Source: Bacillota bacterium (lineage in GTDB: Bacteria > Armatimonadota > Hebobacteria > Hebobacterales > Hebobacteraceae). Taken from it: 5,715 nt of DNA. Of this stretch, positions 1 to 4,329 are shown one piece after another (positions within the stretch are counted from its first letter, which is position 1; the number at the start of each line of letters is the position of its first letter). The position numbers were made by a program, and so were the translations under genes. A model generated the notes under the pieces. That model did no database searches. It was not told the origin of the DNA and worked only from the letters and a program-made list of their open reading frames with translations. The DNA lies in assembly GCA_030668755.1 (NCBI GenBank), contig DAOVEW010000100.1, positions 1 to 5,715 on the forward strand. Direction: 5' to 3'.

Positions 1-157
1 TCGACTCTCGGCCCAGCATTCTGTTTCCGCGCAGACGCACGCGCCTATCACGCCGTATCGGACTCAAGCCCGAACCACCCCAGGGCCTACGGCTGGACAG
101 CCGAGTCCAGGCGGTGCTTGAATGTACCAGAGCCGAGCGCCGCGAGCAAGAGGTGAT

Positions 158-165
158 GCAAAAGA
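158..165. repeat. Left copy of 8-bp target-site duplication
   Basis: GCAAAAGA directly abuts the left GTAA terminus of the insertion sequence and is repeated exactly at 1627-1634 next to the other terminus. An 8-bp duplication is the normal outcome of IS66-family transposition. Confidence 0.95.
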
Positions 166-188
166 GTAAAAGTTCAGTCTTGGTGAGA
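166..188 (+). repeat. Terminal inverted repeat, left end (IRL)
   Basis: This matches the reverse complement of 1604-1626 at 20 of 23 positions, with mismatches at repeat positions 5, 12 and 18. It starts GTAA, the usual IS66-family tip. It lies beyond the 3' end of the transposase gene. Confidence 0.92.
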
Positions 189-196
189 GTGATTTT

Positions 197-227
197 GGGT
201 TGGGGGGGTATCAGGCGCGGGGGGCGG
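197..227 (+). other. G-rich tract between IRL and transposase stop
   Basis: The plus strand has G runs at 197-199 (3), 202-208 (7) and 219-224 (6), followed by CGG, just inside the left end and overlapping the last transposase codons. The run pattern could form a G-quadruplex on the plus strand, that is, the non-template strand for the flanking DNA. This is a base-composition observation only; no function is shown. Confidence 0.4.
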
Positions 228-1572
228 ACAGCAGAAGTTCCTGGCAGGAGGCCAGCAGGGGCTTATCCTGGACCTGCCAGGTGCCCAGCAAACTCATCAG
301 CGCCATCTTGGTCGCCGATCCCTTCGCCGAGCGGGTGCCGCCTGAGATCTTGCGGGCCACTACCGCCGGCCGCAGGCTGCGTTCCGCCAGGTTGTTGCCT
401 GATGGCACGCGGGGATCGCCCACGAACAGAAACAACTCCCCCAGATGCCTCATGATCCGCTGCGCCAGCACCCGTTGCGGCGCGCCCTCATCCCGGAGAT
501 AGGGCCGAGCCAGCCCCGCCGCGGTGCGCTGGAAGCGCCGCTGTGCCTGCTGGCGTTTGCGGGCCTGCGGGTGAGCAAAGACCTTCGCCTCCCGATAGAG
601 AGAAAGCACCGCCTCCACCCAGGCCAGAGTGTCGGGCCGGTCCCCGTTCAGCTCCGCCAGCTCCTTCAGGTCCCGAATCAGATGTACCCAACAGCGCTGA
701 TGCTTTCCCTCCAGCCGGTTGTAGCCGGCATAGAAGTCTGACACTGTTACTCCCGCAAACCCCTCCCCCAACACCTCCTTGGCCACCAGCCCAGAGCGAG
801 ACTGATCATACACAAAGTAGCGCACCCTCGGAGTGGTGAATGTCCACAGATACCCGTTCTGTCCATCCTCTCGCCAGCCCGTCTCATCCGCACACACCGC
901 GGGGCTCCCCCTCACCTCGTCATGCAGCCGCCGCAACTCTCCCCGGCCGGCCCTCACCACCCCGGCCAGCAACTCCACCACCTCCCCAGCGCTCACCTGC
1001 AAGCCCCATAACTCCCCCAACAGCCGCCGGATCACTTTCATGGGTTTACCCGCCGTCCGTGTGGAGGGGACGCGGCAGGCAATGTGAAGGGTGGCCACCA
1101 AGGACTGCACGCTCACCCCGAAACGTCGCTTGCCTTGCACCCCGAGCTCCCGCGACCCCAGCTTCGGCACCCACCGCTTGCCGCAGATGCCACAGCGGCG
1201 CGCCATCACCACATGCTCCACCACCCGCACCCTCGGCAGCACCACCTCGATCACCTGCCGGCGCCGATGCTCCCAGCCCCCACAAAGCTTCCGCCCGCAA
1301 TCCGGGCAGCTTTCCATCGCATGATAAACAGTCTCATCAGGCCGCTCCCGCCGCCGCACATAGGCCTGATCCCGTCGCTTGTGCTCCTTCTTCTGCTTCG
1401 GGGGCCGGCTCGCTTTGATAGCCAACTGCACCCCCCCTCCCCCACCTCGGCGCAGCCGCCTGTTCTCTTCCTCCAACTCCTCCACCCGCGCCACCAGCTC
1501 CTCGATCTGCCCCTGCTGGTACCCGATGATCTCAAGTAGTTCTTCTCGCGTGGCGGAAGTCAAATCCTTCAC
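211..1572 (-). CDS. tnpC: IS66-family DDE transposase (TnpC-type)
   Basis: This enzyme would carry out cut-and-insert transposition of the surrounding element by binding its ends and catalysing DNA strand transfer. With a GTG start at 1572 it is 453 residues. The order of parts is: an N-terminal leucine-rich coiled coil (about 10-42), a basic linker, an IS66-type zinc finger (C89-x2-C92 and C127-x2-C130), a helical region, then the catalytic core with D229 in ADETGWR, D279 in SDFYAGY, the CWVHLIRDL block (about 294-302) and E397 in NNLAERSLRP. A short C-terminal tail follows (SLLGTWQVQDKP). Length and motif order are normal for the family and no frameshift is seen. The start is uncertain: GGAGG (minus strand, 1589-1585) lies 12 nt before GTG 1572. 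It sits closer (8 nt) to an out-of-frame ATG at 1576 that opens only 14 codons. A TTG at 1602 would add ten residues but starts upstream of the ribosome site. Confidence 0.95.
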   Translation of the reverse strand: MKDLTSATREELLEIIGYQQGQIEELVARVEELEEENRRLRRGGGGGVQLAIKASRPPKQKKEHKRRDQAYVRRRERPDETVYHAMESCPDCGRKLCGGWEHRRRQVIEVVLPRVRVVEHVVMARRCGICGKRWVPKLGSRELGVQGKRRFGVSVQSLVATLHIACRVPSTRTAGKPMKVIRRLLGELWGLQVSAGEVVELLAGVVRAGRGELRRLHDEVRGSPAVCADETGWREDGQNGYLWTFTTPRVRYFVYDQSRSGLVAKEVLGEGFAGVTVSDFYAGYNRLEGKHQRCWVHLIRDLKELAELNGDRPDTLAWVEAVLSLYREAKVFAHPQARKRQQAQRRFQRTAAGLARPYLRDEGAPQRVLAQRIMRHLGELFLFVGDPRVPSGNNLAERSLRPAVVARKISGGTRSAKGSATKMALMSLLGTWQVQDKPLLASCQELLLSAPRA

Positions 1573-1603
1573 GCATCTCTTATTCCTCCGATCCGCCAAC
1601 AAT

Positions 1604-1626
1604 TCTCATCAAGAGTGAACTCTTAC
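1604..1626 (-). repeat. Terminal inverted repeat, right end (IRR)
   Basis: This is the partner of 166-188, reading GTAAGAGTTCACTC inward on the minus strand. It lies about 30 bp upstream of the transposase start, so a promoter for the transposase must overlap or sit next to it. I see no clear -35/-10 pair there. Confidence 0.92.
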
Positions 1627-1634
1627 GCAAAAGA
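1627..1634. repeat. Right copy of 8-bp target-site duplication
   Basis: GCAAAAGA is identical to 158-165 and begins at the base immediately after the right tip of the element. Confidence 0.95.
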
Positions 1635-1811
1635 CACCTGCGGAGCAGGCGCGAGCCGCACCTTCCAGCGGTCGCGCGCGTGGAGGATCGAGTGCCGCTT
1701 ACGGCGTAATGCTCTGCGTCCCGCTGAGCTCGACACGGCCTGGCGACGCACTCGGGTGTATGGCGATCGCGGCGGTCCTTGCGGGATGATATCCGCCCAC
1801 GGGAGACGGGG

Positions 1812-1961
1812 ATGAAGAGAGTCGACTCCCAAGCTGCAGCGCGGGATAGTGGTAATCGCTGCTCTCAGCGCATACCGTTGTGGTTCGAGTGGGTTATCGC
1901 GGGGGCGATTGTTGGCGGCCTGTTCCTGGGCAGCATACTGGCTGCTGCCCGCGCCGGCTAG
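1812..1961 (+). CDS. Possible 49-residue single-pass membrane protein
   Basis: This short frame encodes a basic, polar N-terminus of about 20 residues followed by one strongly hydrophobic segment (about residues 23-46, WFEWVIAGAIVGGLFLGS and onward). It has glycine-rich spacing typical of a transmembrane helix and ends AARAG. GGGAG ends about 6 nt before the ATG at 1812, a plausible ribosome site. It begins 22 nt after the stop of the frame interrupted by the insertion, so the two could once have been cotranscribed. No family is recognised. In favour are the ribosome site and the clean positive-then-hydrophobic layout. Against it are the small size and the chance of hydrophobic frames in GC-rich DNA: an overlapping frame also looks hydrophobic here. 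Confidence 0.4.
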   Translation: MKRVDSQAAARDSGNRCSQRIPLWFEWVIAGAIVGGLFLGSILAAARAG

Positions 1962-2297
1962 TGCCGAGGTTCCGTCTGGCGGAGCCCGTTCTGAAGGCCT
2001 CCAACGGCGCCACCGTGGTATCCCGCGCAGTCCCGGGGTCGGCCAGCGGCTGGCGACTTCGTCGCACATGGCCGAGTCCGGCTCGTCTCTGGGGCGCCTG
2101 ATCCGGACCCGCCCTAATATCTGTTGTCGGCTTCTGGGAGTGCGAGCCGCTACAGGATCGTCAGCCGTGAATGCCGAAGGAATCCGGCGCGGATGCCTGG
2201 GCATTGTGGGTTGGCTAACCCTTGAGCGTCGGCCCGGAGGGCTAGGCAAGCTTGCTTCTCCCTGAAAGCAGCCGATGCTGGGCTGTGAGCACACACT
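1962..2297. other. Intergenic stretch with small inverted repeats
   Basis: No convincing gene is seen. The open frames on both strands give Arg/Pro/Ser-rich products without recognisable motifs. Small perfect inverted repeats occur: GCCAG/CTGGC (2042-2054, 3-nt loop), GGGTT/AACCC (2208-2221, loop GGCT) and the 10-bp palindrome GCAAGCTTGC (2246-2255). The last two lie within about 100 bp of the isomerase start and could be operator-like, but all are short enough for chance. No good promoter for the downstream gene was found, although one should lie here. Confidence 0.4.
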
Positions 2298-2304
2298 AAG
2301 GAGG
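2298..2304 (+). promoter_or_regulatory. Ribosome binding site deciding the isomerase start
   Basis: AAGGAGG, a near-perfect Shine-Dalgarno sequence, lies 6 nt before ATG 2311. It rules out the upstream in-frame ATG at 2275, which has no such site and would place this sequence inside the coding region. Confidence 0.85.
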
Positions 2305-2310
2305 AGACAG

Positions 2311-3219
2311 ATGCCGCCTACGCTTTCCATCGATGACAGAATTGGGATATCAACGCACTTCCTGCCGGCAACGCATGGCGAGGACATCTATCGTGCCATC
2401 GAGCTCGTGCACGAGGCCGGGTTCGCCGGCTTCGAGGTCGTCCCCACTCTCGATCAGGCCCAGCTCGGTTACCCGGAGAATCACCCCAATGTCGGCATAG
2501 ACCTCTTCGAGGCCTCCGACGCCGACCTCGACCGGCTCAAGGACGCGCTCAGCGCACTGCAGTGGGTCACCGTCCACTCTCCGCATCTCGATTGGAACCT
2601 GGCCAGCGCAAACCGTCACCTCAGGCGGCTTACCTGGGAGTACTATGACAGATGCATCGAGCTCGCCCTTCGCCTCGACGCCGCTGCCATGACCTTTCAC
2701 ATGGGCGGCGGCACCTGGGGCTACCAGCGGAGCCATGAGATCATCTGGCAGCACAATCTCGAATACGCGCACCATGCCAGCGAGCTGGCGCGGCCGCACA
2801 ATCTGCCGATCGGATACGAGGTTGGTGGGTTTGATCTTCTCAAGTTCGTATGCGATCGGGTGGAGGGATGGGGGATCAACATGGACATCGGCCATGCCTA
2901 CATGAGCGTCCACTCAGACGAACCATACTTCCGCTTCTTCGATGAGTTCAGGGGCCGCATCGTCGAAATCCACCACAACGGCATCAACCACTACTGGGGA
3001 CGCTACATGGAGCATCAGCCCCCTTACCTGAACAACATGATCGACTTCCAGGGCACCTACGAGCGCCTCCGCGACGACGGCTACGCGGGCCCTATCGTCT
3101 GCGAGATCCAGGGCATGGACATCCCCCAGGGCATCCGCCACTGCCTGCAATCCAAAGACATGATCTGCGGCATCTGGAACAGCGGACTTCAGATGCAGAA
3201 CCGGTGGTACGAAGGGTAA
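2311..3219 (+). CDS. Sugar phosphate isomerase/epimerase-like TIM-barrel protein (AP endonuclease family 2 fold)
   Basis: This predicted 302-residue cytosolic enzyme has the xylose-isomerase-like barrel, close to the usual ~270-300 residues of the family, which interconverts or epimerises sugars and related polyols using a divalent metal. Strand-end motifs appear in order: GISTHF (12-17), GFAGFEVVP (37-45), TVHSPHLDWN (87-96), TFHMGGGTWGY (128-138), YEVGG (169-173), NMDIGHAY (190-197), EIHHNG (219-224) and CEIQG (264-268). By family pattern E170, D192, H195, H221/H222 and E265 are the likely metal or substrate ligands. No signal peptide is seen. The gene has its own ribosome site, a gap of about 350 bp upstream and inverted repeats just downstream, so it looks like a single-gene unit. 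The substrate cannot be read from the sequence, and no sugar transporter, dehydrogenase or kinase is nearby to suggest one. Endonuclease IV activity is less likely than isomerase or epimerase activity because the full set of Endo IV zinc ligands is not evident. Confidence 0.87.
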   Translation: MPPTLSIDDRIGISTHFLPATHGEDIYRAIELVHEAGFAGFEVVPTLDQAQLGYPENHPNVGIDLFEASDADLDRLKDALSALQWVTVHSPHLDWNLASANRHLRRLTWEYYDRCIELALRLDAAAMTFHMGGGTWGYQRSHEIIWQHNLEYAHHASELARPHNLPIGYEVGGFDLLKFVCDRVEGWGINMDIGHAYMSVHSDEPYFRFFDEFRGRIVEIHHNGINHYWGRYMEHQPPYLNNMIDFQGTYERLRDDGYAGPIVCEIQGMDIPQGIRHCLQSKDMICGIWNSGLQMQNRWYEG

Positions 3220-3220
3220 G

Positions 3221-3299
3221 GCAGGTCGCGGTCCTTCGCCATCTCGTGCGCGGAGACCCGCGGTTGGCTGCGTCTCGGGGGTGAAGAAGGAAGACCTGC
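3221..3299 (+). other. Long stem with inner stem immediately downstream of isomerase stop
   Basis: GCAGGTC (3221-3227) pairs perfectly with GACCTGC (3293-3299). Inside it CCTTC (3233-3237) pairs with GAAGG (3286-3290), and GAGAC (3253-3257) with GTCTC (3272-3276). The outer arm begins one base after the isomerase TAA. Together they could fold into one RNA element in the 3' untranslated region. There is no U tract, so it is not an ordinary intrinsic terminator. It could protect the mRNA 3' end or be chance pairing. Confidence 0.35.
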
Positions 3300-3304
3300 T
3301 CGAT

Positions 3305-3322
3305 CCACCGGCTTCCCGGTGG
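3305..3322 (+). terminator. GC-rich hairpin, possible terminator of the isomerase gene
   Basis: CCACCGG (3305-3311) and CCGGTGG (3316-3322) form a perfect 7-bp stem closed by a CTTC tetraloop, a compact and stable hairpin 85 nt after the isomerase stop. Only two T residues follow, so it would be a weak intrinsic terminator at best. It may instead act as an mRNA end stabiliser. Confidence 0.4.
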
Positions 3323-3377
3323 TTGGCCCTGGCAGCTCGTTTGTCCCCGGACTCGCAGCGCCAGACGTGTGCCCGGG

Positions 3378-3393
3378 GTGACTTTTCTGTCAC
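3378..3393. repeat. Inverted repeat GTGAC-N6-GTCAC
   Basis: This is a perfect 5-bp dyad with a T-rich 6-nt centre (TTTTCT). In RNA the stem could be lengthened by G-U pairs with the flanking GG and TT. It lies about 120 bp upstream of the -35 box of the regulator promoter, too far for a simple repressor site. It could be an upstream activator site or chance. Confidence 0.25.
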
Positions 3394-3500
3394 TTCCCTA
3401 CTGTGGAATGGCTCGATTCTCTGGCCTTGGCTTGGTGCTTCGAGCAGACGCCAGATCTATCCCTCAGACAGGCGTGGGTATCCGAAGTGGGCAAGCCTTG

Positions 3501-3516
3501 CAACACGGCTGTGTTG
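3501..3516. promoter_or_regulatory. Candidate operator palindrome overlapping the -35 box
   Basis: CAACAC (3501-3506) and GTGTTG (3511-3516) are perfect reverse complements separated by GGCT. The right arm supplies the first bases of the -35 hexamer (TTGACG, 3514-3519). A protein bound here would compete with or contact RNA polymerase. The regulator encoded just downstream is the obvious candidate, giving autoregulation; this is inference from position. Confidence 0.4.
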
Positions 3517-3542
3517 ACGATCGAACATGGTTGTGCTATCCT
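3514..3542 (+). promoter_or_regulatory. Sigma70-type promoter for the MerR-KaiC unit
   Basis: The -35 box TTGACG (5 of 6 consensus) and -10 box TATCCT (4 of 6) are separated by exactly 17 bp, with an extended -10 TG one base before the -10 box. Transcription would start near 3549, giving a leader of about 70 nt before ATG 3617. The 17-bp spacer differs from the stretched 19-20 bp of classical MerR-activated promoters, so it should not need DNA untwisting to fire. Confidence 0.6.
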
Positions 3543-3604
3543 GCGACGTGCTTGTGGGCCGCGAGGGCGAGGGCGCGGCGGTAACTGGACACTTCGCAGC
3601 GGTC

Positions 3605-3610
3605 AAGGAG
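3605..3610 (+). promoter_or_regulatory. Ribosome binding site deciding the regulator start
   Basis: AAGGAG lies 6 nt before ATG 3617. It abuts another in-frame ATG at 3611 with no spacer, and the upstream in-frame ATG at 3527 lies inside the predicted promoter. The start at 3617 is therefore preferred. Confidence 0.75.
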
Positions 3611-3616
3611 ATGGGA

Positions 3617-4270
3617 ATGGTGGAAGCTGCTCATGAACGGTCTCGTTCATCTGTGCGCCCTGTCGATCTGAGCAAGCTCCTTGAGCGATTGGAGCTTGGA
3701 ATCGGACAAGCGGCGCAACTCTGCGGGGTCTCCATTCGACAGCTCTCCTACTGGACTGACAAAGAGATCGTCAAGCCCACCGAGAAGGGCGGCGGCCGTA
3801 CCTACGACTACCAGGCTATCGAGAAGGTGTACCTAATTAAGCAAGCCCTGGATCAGGGATACAGCCTGGAGGGTGCGGTGCAGGAGGCGACGACCTACCT
3901 GGCCCGGCGCGACAGGAAGCAGAAGAAGGTGGCCGGTATGCCGGAGGCGGAGCTGCGGAAGCTAGCGGCTGAGCGGCCCGACCGGCTTCGTCAGTTCGCG
4001 GGCCGCATTCGCCGGGGCCTGCGGACCTACCGCGTGAGCGGGGACCTCGGGCGGCTGGTGGCCTCAGTCAGCGGCTTCGAGAGGTTGATCGCCTTCCTGG
4101 AGGCGAACCCATACACGGTGAATACCGCGGGCCAGATCGCGTTGCGGGTCGGCCGCGAAGCAGAGCGCGTGCAAGAGGAACTCGACCTCTTGGAGCAGAG
4201 GCGCTTCGTCCAGAAGATCAGCTATCCCGGGGCAGATGTGTACCGCTACATTCCCCCGCGTCGACGATGA
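3617..4270 (+). CDS. MerR-type regulator with C-terminal winged-helix-like domain
   Basis: This predicted 217-residue cytosolic DNA-binding protein starts with a MerR-type helix-turn-helix at about 28-95. GIGQAAQLCGVSIRQLSYW (28-46) is the helix-turn-helix and KGGGRTYDYQAIEKVYLI (57-74) the wing and following helix; GYSLEGAVQEA (81-91) is the usual end of the domain. A basic linker (97-104, RRDRKQKK) and a helical middle follow. The C-terminus (about 153-214) reads as a second winged-helix-like fold: NPYTVNTAGQIALRV, EELDLLEQRRFVQKI, then YRYIPP. This resembles wHTH domains that pair a recognition helix with a 'length of helix then β wing' ending. There are no cysteines placed as in metal-sensing MerR proteins (only C36), so metal sensing is unlikely. 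The gene has its own promoter with a palindrome at the -35 box, and the KaiC-like gene follows after 59 nt. It probably controls that pair, but the signal is unknown. The MerR call is firm; the second domain is my reading of the pattern. Confidence 0.85.
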   Translation: MVEAAHERSRSSVRPVDLSKLLERLELGIGQAAQLCGVSIRQLSYWTDKEIVKPTEKGGGRTYDYQAIEKVYLIKQALDQGYSLEGAVQEATTYLARRDRKQKKVAGMPEAELRKLAAERPDRLRQFAGRIRRGLRTYRVSGDLGRLVASVSGFERLIAFLEANPYTVNTAGQIALRVGREAERVQEELDLLEQRRFVQKISYPGADVYRYIPPRRR

Positions 4271-4317
4271 TGGAGCGTACGGCGACACATCGGCAAAGGT
4301 GACCAGAAACAGCTTGT

Positions 4318-4323
4318 GAGGAG
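4318..4323 (+). promoter_or_regulatory. Ribosome binding site of the KaiC-like gene
   Basis: GAGGAG lies 6 nt before ATG 4330, the same spacing as the two upstream genes. The 59-nt gap after the regulator stop shows no promoter or terminator, supporting cotranscription. Confidence 0.8.
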
Positions 4324-4329
4324 ATTCGT

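Larger units (their letters stand above)
166..1626 (-). mobile_element. Complete IS66-family insertion sequence (single-ORF, ISBst12-like)
   Basis: The element is 1461 bp, bounded by imperfect inverted repeats that begin GTAA (166-188 and 1604-1626) and by a perfect 8-bp direct repeat. It holds one long gene, the transposase, read on the minus strand. There is no room for the tnpA and tnpB accessory genes of classical IS66 elements, which places it by architecture with the ISBst12-like, transposase-only branch. Perfect target repeats, an open transposase frame and all visible catalytic residues indicate recent insertion and probable activity. Subgroup assignment is inference from gene content and size. 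Confidence 0.95.
3..1789 (+). other. Possible open reading frame split by the IS66 insertion (unrecognised)
   Basis: When the insertion (166-1626) and one copy of its target duplication are removed, the + frame starting at base 3 is open from the window edge through base 165. It continues in register from base 1635 to a TGA at 1787-1789, about 105 codons. The left part reads as a charged, helix-like stretch (LDSRVQAVLECTRAERREQ) and the right part turns Ala/Gly/Ser-rich. The other two left-flank + frames hit stops before the insertion point. No start codon or ribosome site is visible because the frame enters from outside. I recognise no family, and an open run of this length can occur by chance in GC-rich DNA. 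If real, it is a gene 3' part disrupted by the element. Confidence 0.22.

Noticed and set aside
840..1418. 192-codon plus-strand frame inside the insertion sequence
   Set aside because: It is antisense to the transposase core and its Pro/Ala/Ser-rich product is a typical GC-rich shadow.
1928..1950. GGGCAGC/GCTGCCC inverted repeat considered as a terminator
   Set aside because: It lies inside the end of the small membrane frame, has a 9-nt loop and no following T tract.
1849..2265. 138-codon plus-strand frame with a signal-peptide-like start
   Set aside because: The hydrophobic stretch is the frame-shifted reading of the small membrane protein's helix. There is no ribosome site, and the rest of the product is low-complexity Arg/Gly/Ser.
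2275..2310. 12-residue N-terminal extension of the isomerase
   Set aside because: It would translate through the strong AAGGAGG site; the added residues match no part of the barrel fold.
1623..2387. 254-codon minus-strand open frame spanning the intergenic region
   Set aside because: The product is Arg/Pro/Ser-rich with no motif. It runs from inside the isomerase gene into the right terminal repeat of the insertion, so it overlaps two well-supported features on incompatible terms.
3527..3616. 30-residue N-terminal extension of the MerR-type regulator
   Set aside because: The upstream ATG lies inside the predicted promoter spacer and lacks a ribosome site, while AAGGAG is correctly spaced from ATG 3617.
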